Origin: Candidatus Gastranaerophilales bacterium | GTDB lineage: Bacteria > Cyanobacteriota > Vampirovibrionia > Gastranaerophilales > Gastranaerophilaceae | Reading direction: 5' to 3' | DNA: 64,000 nt | Assembly: GCA_944322945.1 (NCBI GenBank) | Contig: CALUQN010000006.1 | Location: 1-64,000 of the forward strand | In this document: positions 42,240-50,675 of the stretch, piece by piece | Layout of the letters: each line of letters begins with the position of its first letter | How positions within the stretch are numbered: position 1 is the first letter of the stretch | The notes under the pieces: generated by a model | What the model saw: the letters and a program-made list of their open reading frames with translations, nothing else | Database searches by the model: none | What the model was told of the DNA's origin: nothing | Made by a program: the position numbers and the translations under genes

Positions 42240-42712
42240 TGCTATCACACCTGTCAAGCATAACTAACACCGGCTATGAAGTATTATCGTGCGGAATTTT
42301 ATCGGCTTTTTTTGCCCAGATAATAAAATTCTGCGTATTTACCATAAAAAATAAGAGAATTAACTTTAAAATATTTGCAACAACCGGCGGAATGCCAAGT
42401 TCACACAGCGCAGGCGTAATAGGATTATCAATATCAACAGCTATTATAACAGGCTATGACTCAATCGCATTTGCCATTGCAATGGGGTATTCTCTCATAA
42501 CAATGTACGACGCGGCAGGCTTGAGGCAGGCAGCAGGTAAAACCGCAGCATGTCTGAACAGGGTTATGGATGATTTTTACAAGCACGATATGCAGGCTGC
42601 CGGAGGAAGATTAAAAGAACTTCTCGGGCATACACCGTTTGAAGTCATTGCCGGTGCTGTGTTCGGATTCGGATTTGCTTACCTTTATCATAATATCCTT
42701 CTCGGATTTTAA
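42239..42712 (+). CDS. Divergent PAP2-family membrane protein
   Basis: 157 residues. TTGGMPSSHSAGVIGLS, DAAGLRQAAGKTA and LKELLGHTPFEVIAGAVFG define the divergent PAP2 (YuiD-like) family. Three or four hydrophobic segments. Possibly a phosphatase acting on prenyl diphosphates, which would match its position directly after a prenyl synthase (TAATG overlap of stop and start). The exact substrate is unproven. Confidence 0.93.
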   Translation: MLSHLSSITNTGYEVLSCGILSAFFAQIIKFCVFTIKNKRINFKIFATTGGMPSSHSAGVIGLSISTAIITGYDSIAFAIAMGYSLITMYDAAGLRQAAGKTAACLNRVMDDFYKHDMQAAGGRLKELLGHTPFEVIAGAVFGFGFAYLYHNILLGF

Positions 42713-42732
42713 TTTGTAACCGGTAAAAATTA

Positions 42733-43086
42733 GAGTTTTATATAGTAAATTCCGCATATACTAGCTAAAATTGTCACCCTGAACTTGTTTGATTACTTTT
42801 TCCAAAATCTTTGATTTTGTGAAAAATGTCCGGTTTTCCGCAGAGGCTTGTCAACATGAAACATCTGCTTTCCGGTGGTAAGATCCCGAAATAAATTCGG
42901 GATGACATATTACTTTTTGTCACCCTGAACTTGTTTAAAACTCCTTCCCCAACTTGGGGAAGGTAGGGATGGGGGACAGCAGGGTCTTGTCTGTGACAAG
43001 CTTCCGAAACACGGAGGTCATTCCGACGTTCGGATTGACCTTATGCTTATCTTTTAATAATATTTGGTGGAAACATATATATGAGT
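42733..43086 (-). repeat. Dispersed intergenic repeat B, copy 2 (inverted, with insertion)
   Basis: Its two ends match 29734-29940 in reverse complement; about 150 bp of extra sequence lies between. The extra part holds two hairpins, ATCCCGAA-n5-TTCGGGAT and CTTCCCCAA/TTGGGGAAG. The whole 503-bp gap between genes (42713-43215) consists of this repeat, the SNF2 promoter and its leader. Confidence 0.72.
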
Positions 43087-43101
43087 CCGTAAAATAAAAA
43101 C

Positions 43102-43129
43102 TTGCCTTTTTTTAATGTTCGTGTATAAT
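43102..43129 (+). promoter_or_regulatory. Promoter of SNF2 helicase gene
   Basis: -35 TTGCCT (43102-43107), 16-bp spacer, -10 TATAAT (43124-43129). Leader of about 80 nt. Confidence 0.65.
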
Positions 43130-43140
43130 GTTTATATTGG

Positions 43141-43197
43141 TAAGGGTTTATAGATTTAAGGTCTATATCCGAAGTTTGTACCCTTAGAAAAGAAAGT
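43141..43197 (+). other. Structured leader RNA of SNF2 gene
   Basis: The outer pair TAAGGGT/ACCCTTA closes an inner hairpin TATAGA-n7-TCTATA. Possible regulatory structure; no known riboswitch recognised. Confidence 0.4.
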
Positions 43198-43215
43198 GAT
43201 ACTCAAAAGAAAAAG

Positions 43216-46200
43216 ATGAGTGCTGAGGAATTTAATTATCAGTATATAAAAGATAGAGCCGGAGCGGGAAGCTGGCGCAGAGGTTATGAATACCATTTGA
43301 AAGATATGGTATATGACACTTACCCTGAAAAAAACTTTTACAAAGGCAAAGTAAAAGGTAATTTTCAGGAATATTACAATACTGATTTAATTTTTAAAAA
43401 GAACAAAGTTGAAGCCCGCTGCAATTGCCCATTGAAAGAAGAATGGTGCAAACACGCAGTAGCTGTAGGTTTAAGAGCAATTGACGAGCACGCTTATGAA
43501 GACTGGCTTGAGACAAAATTCGGGATGGAATTTGATTTCCCGGACGAAAATACGGCTCTCACAACACCGCCGCAGGGGAATTACATTTTCCACTTTAACC
43601 CTAAGCGAAAAGCAAATTTCTTTTCTATCCTTGTAATGTCAAGAGAAACAGGAAAAATTGTCAGACAAATTGAACCTATTCTCCGTGGTTTGATAGAAGC
43701 ACAAAAACAGGATCCCTCTTTTGAGCTTAATAATACACAAAAAGTAGAGGTTGCCATATTTCAGCAGCTTTTAACAATTTCCAGACAGGACAAAAAAGCA
43801 GGCTGGTATGATATTCCGATTACAAAATTTGCACCGATGTTCAATCTTCTGGCTATGGCTGATGAAGTTCTGGATGAAAAAACAAAAGAACGCCTGAAAT
43901 TTACAGATGAAGAATGGAAACTTGTACTTTATGTTAATACAGGCGCGTCCGGCACGCTTTTGCTTTCTCTTGAGTGGAAGCGGCCTGATAAGGAAGATGC
44001 TTATCCGCTGGAGGAGGTCAGATATTTTTCACGACACCTCAAATGGGGACGTTATAAAAATATTATTTTCCCGACGAATATAGCGATGCAAGCTATACCG
44101 CAAAATATTATCAAATCATCGTTTACGGATTTGAAAGATTCAGAGGGCGGAAAATTTATCTACGAAGAACTGCCGAAGCTCCGTGAAATTATGGACGTCG
44201 TAATCGACGATAATATCAGCAAACTAATGCTGGAAGAACGCCCGCCAATCAAGGTTGTCACTCTCGGAATTGATTACGACCAGTCTCTAAAAGCGTCTTT
44301 GGAATTTGAATATGACGGCGTCCGTGTTCCGTTTTCCAAAACAAGTGATAAATCTCCATATATCACAGTCAAAAAGGCTGATGAGGATCTTATATACTGG
44401 GTAAAACGCAACACCCAGCATGAATTGGAGGCTTACCAGATGCTGCTGGCATGCAAGTTTGTACCGATGCAGACAAACAACCTTGCTCTGGAAAAGGAAA
44501 ACGCTATAGATTTCTATAACTACTATATGCACCAGGCTGATGATACATGGAAGTTTGAAGAAAAAGATGACATGTCGTTCTTCAAACTTATGGAAGAACC
44601 TTTCAGACTGTGTGCTAAAATTGATTTCAGTGAAGAAGCTCAGGATTGCTTTGACGTAAGTCTTTACGGTCAGGTCGGCGAAGAAATTATAAACTTTGAC
44701 GATATATATGACACAATTCAGAGCGGTGAAAAATATGCGCGTATCAGAAGCCTCGGTTTTGTCGAATATCCCGCGCAGGATATTTATGCAATGATGAAGG
44801 CGTTCAATTCGTTTGACGTATACAGAACACCTGATAACAAATATACGGTTAAAACTTACCGCGCAGGTATTATCAACGAGCTGAAAAATTTGAATGTTGA
44901 ACTTGTGTTGAGTGAAAACTTTGAAAAATTCTGGTCACAGATGTCAACCTTCTCAACAAGTGAGGATTTAAAACTACCTAAAGGTATCAACGCTGATTTT
45001 CGTGAATACCAGGTCAAGGGTTTTGGCTGGCTGTGGTTTATGTATAAATACGGCTTGAACGGAATCCTTGCAGATGACATGGGGCTTGGTAAAACTTTGC
45101 AGGCTTTAACCGTGCTTGAAAAAGCAAAAGAAGAAGACGGACCTATGCCTACTCTTGTAATTTGCCCGACAACCGTTGTCTTCAACTGGGAATCAGAAAT
45201 CCAAAAATTCGCACCTGGACTTACCTGCCTGAAACTGTCCGGCGTCGACAGAAAACAGTTTTTCAAAGAAATACCTAATTACGATGTTGTTATTACAAGT
45301 TATGCACTTGTAAGGCGCGATGTTGAAAAATTAAAAGCCTACAATTTCAGATACATAATTCTTGATGAATCACAAAATATTAAAAACGCAATGTCACAGA
45401 CTGCGCAGGCAGTGAAAAAACTCAATGCGCAGCACAAACTTGCACTATCAGGTACGCCTATTGAAAATAAATTGGAAGAGTTATGGTCTGTATTTGATTT
45501 TCTTATGCCGGGATTTTTGTTTAATGTTGCGGAGTTTAACCACCGCTATGTTAACCCGATTATGGAAAGACAGGATAAAACCGTTGAAAAACGCCTTAAA
45601 CTCCAGATTTATCCGTTTATCCTGCGCCGTATGAAACGTGATGTTGCAAAAGACCTGCCGGATAAAGTTGAAAATATTGCATACTGCGAACTTACTGATG
45701 AACAAAAAGACTTTTATCTGCAAGTTCTTGACAGCACAAAAGAAGAATTGTTCAAATCTATTGAACAAAATGGACTTGAAAAGAGCAGATTGTCTATCTT
45801 CTCAGCACTTCTCAGACTCCGTCAAATTTGCTGTCACCCGCGCCTTTACGACAAAGAAAATATTAAAAATATTACCTCAAGCGGTAAATTTGAAAAACTC
45901 AAAGTCTTGCTGGAAGAAATTATCTCTGAAGGTCACAGAATACTTTTGTTCAGCCAGTTTGTTGATATGCTTGACATAATCAAAGCCTGGCTGGAACGTG
46001 AAGATATACCGTATGAGTACCTGACAGGTAAAACAAAAGATCGTCAGGGTGCGGTTGAAAGATTTAATTCAACGCCGTCTATTCCGATATTCCTTATAAG
46101 TCTGAAAGCCGGAGGAACAGGTTTGAACCTGACCGGTGCGGATTACGTAATCCACTACGACCCGTGGTGGAACCCTGCTGTTGAAGATCAGGCAACAGAC

Positions 46201-46392
46201 AGAGCTTATCGTATCGGACAGACAAAGAAAGTATTTGTTTACAGGCTTATTACGAAAAACACGGTTGAAGAAAAAATTCAAAAACTCAAAACAGTTAAGC
46301 GCAACCTTGTTGACAGTGTAATTTCTGTAGACAGAAATATTGTAAAATCCCTCACTATGGATGACATCAAAGAAATCTTTTCTGTAGACTAA
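43216..46392 (+). CDS. SNF2/Rad54 helicase with SWIM zinc finger
   Basis: 1058 residues. N-terminal SWIM finger CNCPLKEEWCKHAV (~69-82), then a bacterial SNF2-associated region. The ATPase core (~600-1050) has DDMGLGKTLQAL (motif I), PTTVVFNW (Ia), ILDESQNIKN (II), LSGTPIENKLEELWSVFDFL (III), LLFSQFVDMLDII (IV), and FLISLKAGGTGLNLTGA, YDPWWNPAVEDQATDRAYRIGQ (V-VI, cited as DQATDRAYRIGQ). Probably a DNA translocase that remodels protein-DNA or RNA polymerase complexes, as with HepA/RapA relatives. No methylase or nuclease of a known defence system adjoins it. Confidence 0.94.
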   Translation: MSAEEFNYQYIKDRAGAGSWRRGYEYHLKDMVYDTYPEKNFYKGKVKGNFQEYYNTDLIFKKNKVEARCNCPLKEEWCKHAVAVGLRAIDEHAYEDWLETKFGMEFDFPDENTALTTPPQGNYIFHFNPKRKANFFSILVMSRETGKIVRQIEPILRGLIEAQKQDPSFELNNTQKVEVAIFQQLLTISRQDKKAGWYDIPITKFAPMFNLLAMADEVLDEKTKERLKFTDEEWKLVLYVNTGASGTLLLSLEWKRPDKEDAYPLEEVRYFSRHLKWGRYKNIIFPTNIAMQAIPQNIIKSSFTDLKDSEGGKFIYEELPKLREIMDVVIDDNISKLMLEERPPIKVVTLGIDYDQSLKASLEFEYDGVRVPFSKTSDKSPYITVKKADEDLIYWVKRNTQHELEAYQMLLACKFVPMQTNNLALEKENAIDFYNYYMHQADDTWKFEEKDDMSFFKLMEEPFRLCAKIDFSEEAQDCFDVSLYGQVGEEIINFDDIYDTIQSGEKYARIRSLGFVEYPAQDIYAMMKAFNSFDVYRTPDNKYTVKTYRAGIINELKNLNVELVLSENFEKFWSQMSTFSTSEDLKLPKGINADFREYQVKGFGWLWFMYKYGLNGILADDMGLGKTLQALTVLEKAKEEDGPMPTLVICPTTVVFNWESEIQKFAPGLTCLKLSGVDRKQFFKEIPNYDVVITSYALVRRDVEKLKAYNFRYIILDESQNIKNAMSQTAQAVKKLNAQHKLALSGTPIENKLEELWSVFDFLMPGFLFNVAEFNHRYVNPIMERQDKTVEKRLKLQIYPFILRRMKRDVAKDLPDKVENIAYCELTDEQKDFYLQVLDSTKEELFKSIEQNGLEKSRLSIFSALLRLRQICCHPRLYDKENIKNITSSGKFEKLKVLLEEIISEGHRILLFSQFVDMLDIIKAWLEREDIPYEYLTGKTKDRQGAVERFNSTPSIPIFLISLKAGGTGLNLTGADYVIHYDPWWNPAVEDQATDRAYRIGQTKKVFVYRLITKNTVEEKIQKLKTVKRNLVDSVISVDRNIVKSLTMDDIKEIFSVD

Positions 46393-46404
46393 ATGTACAG
46401 ATAA

Positions 46405-46447
46405 AAACCCTCACCCCCGGCCCCTCTCCCAGAGGTAGAGGGGAGAG
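46405..46447 (+). repeat. CCTCTCCC-type palindromic repeat, left of DUF559
   Basis: Begins aaaccctcacccccggcccc; contains CCTCTCCC-AGAGGTA-GAGGGGAGAG. About 40 of 43 positions match the reverse complement of the right copy. A diverged copy is at 61380-61446. Confidence 0.88.
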
Positions 46448-46448
46448 T

Positions 46449-46811
46449 TTACTTGATATTGTTATACGTATTTACTATATACTCTAACACATTATCTATA
46501 TTATTAAAAATCTCATTATTATAGATTCTTATTACAGTGAATCCCAGCTTTTTTAAAATATTTGTCCTTACTTCATCATATTTAATATTTTGATTTTCAG
46601 TATGCTGCGAGCCATCCAACTCTATTATTATTTTTTTATCAGCTATTAAAAAATCTACAATATATTTTCCTATCGGAACCTGTCTGCGTACTTTTATATT
46701 ATTTAATCTACGATTACGTAAATAAAACCATAATGTGCTTTCAGCATCACTTTGGTTGTTTCTTAATGCTTTTGCATTCTGTAATGATTTTTTCAAATAA
46801 TATCTTTTCAC
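46449..46811 (-). CDS. DUF559-domain endonuclease-like protein
   Basis: 120 residues, Vsr/restriction-endonuclease-like fold. N-terminal LRNNQSDAESTLWFYLRNRRL; core YIVDFLIADKKIIIELDGSQH with the acidic pair (VDF, ELDG) that would bind metal; then RTNILKKLGFTVIRIYNNEI. GTG start; a GATAAT-like -10 ends 8 bases upstream, no Shine-Dalgarno. Often predicted as a nuclease; no experimental role is known to me. It is flanked closely by inverted repeats. Confidence 0.88.
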   Translation of the reverse strand: MKRYYLKKSLQNAKALRNNQSDAESTLWFYLRNRRLNNIKVRRQVPIGKYIVDFLIADKKIIIELDGSQHTENQNIKYDEVRTNILKKLGFTVIRIYNNEIFNNIDNVLEYIVNTYNNIK

Positions 46812-46942
46812 AATACAAAATTATCATAAATATTTACGCCCCTCTACTTTGTTGCGGCAACTTTGAACCAGTAAAATAGACGCCGTGTTGAGCAAGACGG
46901 TATGCAGGCACATGTTAACAGCGTGGGTAAGAATTACTATCG

Positions 46943-46984
46943 CTCTCCCCTCTACCTCTGGGAGAGGGGCAGGGGTGAGGGTTT
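46943..46984 (-). repeat. CCTCTCCC-type palindromic repeat, right of DUF559 (inverted)
   Basis: The reverse complement begins aaaccctcacccctgcccct and matches the left copy apart from one or two positions and one missing base. Confidence 0.88.
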
Positions 46985-46998
46985 AAAAATTTTCATAT

Positions 46999-47034
46999 AA
47001 AAAGAGTCTGTAACTCGTCAGCTACAGACTCTTT
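46999..47034 (-). terminator. Terminator of the HU gene
   Basis: AAAGAGTCTGTA ... TACAGACTCTTT with T run on the minus strand. Confidence 0.9.
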
Positions 47035-47054
47035 AAAATTTACACAGTTAAAGA

Positions 47055-47333
47055 CTATTTGCCGTTAACCATTTCTTTGAATTTTTTACCTGCAGAGAAA
47101 GCCGGAACTGTAGAAGCAGGGATTTTAAGTTCTTTGCCGGTTTGCGGGTTTCTGCCGATTCTAGCAGCTCTTTTGCGAGCTTCGAAAGTACCAAAACCAA
47201 CTAAAGTAACTTTTTTGCCTTTAGAAACTGTTTTTTGGATAGTTTCAATCAAAGCGCCCAATACTTCAGCAGCTTCTTTTTGTGTAACACTAGCTTTTTT
47301 AGCAATCTCTTGTACTAATTCTTCTTTGTTCAT
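47055..47333 (-). CDS. hup: DNA-binding protein HU
   Basis: 92 residues. MNKEELVQEIAKKASVTQKE, VTLVGFGTFEARKRAARIGRN with the DNA-intercalating arm GRNPQTGKELKIPAS and a C-terminal FSAGKKFKEMVN. The nucleoid protein bends DNA. AAGGAG precedes the ATG. Strong terminator downstream. Confidence 0.96.
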   Translation of the reverse strand: MNKEELVQEIAKKASVTQKEAAEVLGALIETIQKTVSKGKKVTLVGFGTFEARKRAARIGRNPQTGKELKIPASTVPAFSAGKKFKEMVNGK

Positions 47334-47531
47334 AATGTAAACTCCTTCTTCTTATGTACAAACCAATTATAGCTTATCTTTTTTAATTGGCAAGTGTTTT
47401 TAACTTATTTTAACATTTAAAACCTCTGAATGGTGGATAAATTAAACATTTCGCAACAAAAAGTAATTATTTTCTCAAATATTCTAACACTTTTGGCAGG
47501 TTTTTGATAAAATAAATAATGGATTGGAATT

Positions 47532-48902
47532 TTGATAGAGGATAAAACAGAAAAAAGCATGAAAGAAAGAATCTTATTATTTATAATAGTTTTCGGACTT
47601 GGTGTTTTTATATACATTTTCCAAAGTTATTTTAATACAGTATGGGGATTGGGATTTTTATGCGCACTGATGACATTGTATGCTGGTGTGACCACACTTG
47701 CGTCAAACATAAAAAAAAGACAGCTGGCAAAACATCCTGAAGTTGTTAACAATGACTATAAACCCTTTGTATCGGTCTTAATCCCATGTCACAATGAAGA
47801 AACCGTCATTGCGCATACTGTAGAAAATATAAGGGCTATGGATTATGATAATTTTGAGATAATTTTAATAGATGACAGAAGCACAGACAGCACCGCACAA
47901 ATTTTACAAGAACTTGAAAAAAAATATGATAATGTAAAAGCCTTAATCCGTCCGTCTGACGCTTTTCCCGGAAAATCAGCTGTTTTAAACGATGCCTATC
48001 AATATGCAAAAGGCGAGGCAATTCTTGTTTTTGACGCAGATGCAACTGTTGATTCAGATTTTCTCAAAAAACTTCTGCCAAAACTGGAGCCGAAAGACGT
48101 CGGAGCTGTTCAGGCAAGAAAGATTATAAGAAATAAAAGTTTTAATATACTTACACGCTGCCAGAACAACGAATACACAATGGATTCATATTTTCAGACA
48201 GGCAGAGACTCTGTTAAAGGCGCGGTAGAGCTCCGCGGTAACGGCGAATTGATTAAACGTCAGGCAATAGATGATATTGGAGGCTGGAACAATTATACAA
48301 TCACCGACGACCTTGACATGTCAACAAGATTGCACATTAAGGGCTGGGACATCAGATTTTGTCCGGAGGCAAAAGTTTATGAAGAAGGGATAATTTACAT
48401 CCGACCGCTCTTCCGTCAGCGGCGCAGATGGCTGGAAGGCACAATCAGACGTTACCTTGAATACTGCGGGGATGTTTTAACTTCAAAAAAAATGTCACTC
48501 CGTGCAAGTCTTGATATGACAGCATATATTTCGCAGTTCATCATGCCCGGATGGTTCATTATGGAAATTTTAATCCGCGGATTTAAGGTGCTTGCAAAAG
48601 ATGCCCCGACTCAAACTCTATATTCATCCATCATTATCGCATGTTTTATAGGGCTGGGATTTTTTATAGCCGCAAGATATGCCTTGAGACGGTATGATAA
48701 CATTCCGAGGTTTGATGCGGCGTTTGAAGCTTTGGTAACATCGGTTTACCTGTTTATAATCTGGTTCCCGCTGGTGTTATTTATCTGCTTTAAGATTTTG
48801 TTCTGCAAAAAAGACATGAACTGGGGTAAAACCGCACATGGACTGGTGCTTGAAGCCGAACAGGAAATGAGAGAAGAAAAAGAATTACAGAAAATAAAAT
48901 AA
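47532..48902 (+). CDS. Processive family 2 glycosyltransferase
   Basis: 456 residues. One or two N-terminal membrane helices (~12-55), a GT-A domain with [48 protein letters not shown] and the QRRRW acceptor motif (~295), then three to four C-terminal membrane helices. This is the architecture of cellulose synthase/poly-N-acetylglucosamine synthase type enzymes. The start is uncertain: TTG 47532, or ATG 47559 ([13 protein letters not shown]). An 8-codon upstream reading frame begins at 47519, just after an extended -10 TGATAAAAT (47505-47513). Confidence 0.9.
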   Translation: MIEDKTEKSMKERILLFIIVFGLGVFIYIFQSYFNTVWGLGFLCALMTLYAGVTTLASNIKKRQLAKHPEVVNNDYKPFVSVLIPCHNEETVIAHTVENIRAMDYDNFEIILIDDRSTDSTAQILQELEKKYDNVKALIRPSDAFPGKSAVLNDAYQYAKGEAILVFDADATVDSDFLKKLLPKLEPKDVGAVQARKIIRNKSFNILTRCQNNEYTMDSYFQTGRDSVKGAVELRGNGELIKRQAIDDIGGWNNYTITDDLDMSTRLHIKGWDIRFCPEAKVYEEGIIYIRPLFRQRRRWLEGTIRRYLEYCGDVLTSKKMSLRASLDMTAYISQFIMPGWFIMEILIRGFKVLAKDAPTQTLYSSIIIACFIGLGFFIAARYALRRYDNIPRFDAAFEALVTSVYLFIIWFPLVLFICFKILFCKKDMNWGKTAHGLVLEAEQEMREEKELQKIK

Positions 48903-48919
48903 TCAGGAGAATAACTAAA

Positions 48920-49450
48920 ATGATTCAAACAATTGAAGATGTAAAGTCAAAAATCAGAGCAGTACCGGATTTTCCAAAACCCGGCATAATTTTCAGAGAT
49001 ATTACAACAGCATTCAAGGATGCAAAAACTTTGCAGACTATGATTGACTATTTTTGCGAACAGTTCAAAGATACAAAAATCGATTACGTTGCAGGTATTG
49101 AAAGCCGCGGATTTATTCTGGGGATGCCTATTGCATACAAATTAAACGCAGGATTTGTGCCTATAAGAAAACCGAACAAACTGCCAGCCGCAACATATTC
49201 GCAAGAATATGAACTTGAATACGGCACTGATAAAATAGAAGTTCACCAGGATGCCTTTGAGCAGGGCTCGAATGTTTTAATTGTGGATGACCTGCTTGCA
49301 ACCGGCGGGACTGCAGAAGCAGCATGCAAACTTGTCAAAAAAACAGGTGCTAATCTTGTCGGTATTGCGTTTTTGATTGAATTAACAGACCTCAACGGCC
49401 GCGAAAAATTGACGGATGCCCCGCAGATTATTTCCATGCTGAAATATTAA
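48920..49450 (+). CDS. apt: Adenine phosphoribosyltransferase
   Basis: 176 residues. [48 protein letters not shown] and the PRPP-binding loop [20 protein letters not shown]. Converts adenine and PRPP to AMP; complementary to mtnA, since methylthioadenosine breakdown frees adenine. AGGAG precedes the ATG; 17 bases after the glycosyltransferase. Confidence 0.96.
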   Translation: MIQTIEDVKSKIRAVPDFPKPGIIFRDITTAFKDAKTLQTMIDYFCEQFKDTKIDYVAGIESRGFILGMPIAYKLNAGFVPIRKPNKLPAATYSQEYELEYGTDKIEVHQDAFEQGSNVLIVDDLLATGGTAEAACKLVKKTGANLVGIAFLIELTDLNGREKLTDAPQIISMLKY

Positions 49451-49480
49451 AATTAACAGATACCCTGTATCAATATTTCG

Positions 49481-49489
49481 TGCTAAAAT
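49481..49489 (+). promoter_or_regulatory. Extended -10 of GlcF-like gene
   Basis: TGCTAAAAT ends 7 bases before the ATG at 49497; a leaderless mRNA is predicted. Confidence 0.5.
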
Positions 49490-49496
49490 TCCTGTT

Positions 49497-50576
49497 ATGG
49501 AAAGATTGCAAGATTTTGCCGATGAAATTAACAAATGTTCCAAATGTGGATTATGCCAGTCTGTTTGCCCTGTTTATAAAATTACGGGGAACGACTGTGC
49601 TGTTTCGCGCGGCAAATTTGTTATGCTTGACGGCGTCTTAAAAGGTGACTTAAAGCTAAATAAAAACATTGAAAAATACCTTGATTTGTGCCTTAATTGC
49701 GGGAAATGCAAAAACTTTTGCCCGAGCAGTATTGACGTGTGCAAAATTTTTGCTGCAGCAAAAAATGAGTGTGCAAAAAAAAATATCCAAAGCAAATTTA
49801 TATTTTTTCTTGAATCTAAATTTATATTTGGGAATTTGCTAAATATTTTAAAATCCTTAAAAAAAATCTTTTGGTGCAAACAGGCAGGCATGCCGGATAA
49901 AACTTTGAAACTTTTGTATTTCAAAGGCTGCGTAAATGAAATCACAACTACGACAGACAGCTCGCTTTCTAAAATTCTAAAAAATACTGATATCCAAATA
50001 ATCGAAAAAGATTTTGACTGCTGCGGAACTCCTTTTCTGTCAAGCGGGAATTTAAAACGATATGAACAAGCCAGAGAACACAATCTCCGGCAAATAAAAA
50101 ATACTGAATATGATTACCTCGTAGCAGATTGTGCGAGCTGTCAGGACGCCCTGAACAATTACGGAGATGACATTTATTGCACAAACATTCTTGAAATTAT
50201 CGCAGAACAAAAACTGAAATTTGTATATAAAAAGCCGCATAAAGTTACATTCCACAAACCATGCCATCTGCAAAACGATGATTTTGTGAAAAAACTTTTT
50301 GAAAAATGTGAAAATGTTGAATATGTAGAGATGAAAGATTACGATGAATGCTGCGGTTTTGCCGGTGAATTTGTCTTAAATAATTTTGCAATGTCACGTA
50401 CTATATCAAATAAAAAAGCTGATAATGCTGTCAATTGTGGTGCAGACATAGTTTTGACAACTTGTCCGGCTTGTATTTTGGGACTGAAAGCAGGACTTTT
50501 AAACAGAAAATCAGCCCCAAAAGTAAAATCACTAATAGAGTTTTTGGCGGATGCTGACGAAATAATTAATTGTTAA
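49497..50576 (+). CDS. GlcF/CCG-domain iron-sulfur oxidoreductase subunit
   Basis: 359 residues. Two 4Fe-4S motifs, CSKCGLCQSVCPVYK (~17-31) and CLNCGKCKNFCPS (~64-76). Two cysteine-rich CCG domains follow: FDCCGTPFLSSG (~176) and DECCGFAGEF (~283). This is the pattern of glycolate oxidase GlcF and lactate-utilisation LutA. The FAD-containing partner (GlcD-like) is not in the window, so it is a lone subunit here or the partner is distant. The substrate is not determinable. Confidence 0.9.
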   Translation: MERLQDFADEINKCSKCGLCQSVCPVYKITGNDCAVSRGKFVMLDGVLKGDLKLNKNIEKYLDLCLNCGKCKNFCPSSIDVCKIFAAAKNECAKKNIQSKFIFFLESKFIFGNLLNILKSLKKIFWCKQAGMPDKTLKLLYFKGCVNEITTTTDSSLSKILKNTDIQIIEKDFDCCGTPFLSSGNLKRYEQAREHNLRQIKNTEYDYLVADCASCQDALNNYGDDIYCTNILEIIAEQKLKFVYKKPHKVTFHKPCHLQNDDFVKKLFEKCENVEYVEMKDYDECCGFAGEFVLNNFAMSRTISNKKADNAVNCGADIVLTTCPACILGLKAGLLNRKSAPKVKSLIEFLADADEIINC

Positions 50577-50675
50577 TATATGTAACAAAGCGTATAATAT
50601 ATAGCAAAAAAAATTATTTTCGTATTTTAATGGTAATACAAAACAATATATAGAAGTAGAAAGGTGTAATAAATT

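Larger units (their letters stand above)
46405..46984 (-). mobile_element. Putative DUF559 element bounded by inverted repeats
   Basis: A 580-bp unit: a 43-bp palindromic repeat (46405-46447), a DUF559 gene whose stop codon begins 4 bases inside it, about 130 bp of non-coding sequence, and a near-identical inverted repeat (46943-46984). It lies between the SNF2 gene and the HU terminator. The layout parallels the RAYT/REP unit. Mobility is inference. Confidence 0.55.

Noticed and set aside
43216-46984. Possible defence island (SNF2 helicase plus DUF559 nuclease)
   Set aside because: They are on opposite strands, the DUF559 unit has its own flanking repeats and promoter, and no methylase, PLD or other component of a known SNF2-containing defence system adjoins.
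46999-47034. Third boundary repeat of the DUF559 unit
   Set aside because: It is an ordinary hairpin plus T run placed correctly as the HU terminator and is unrelated in sequence to the flanking repeats.
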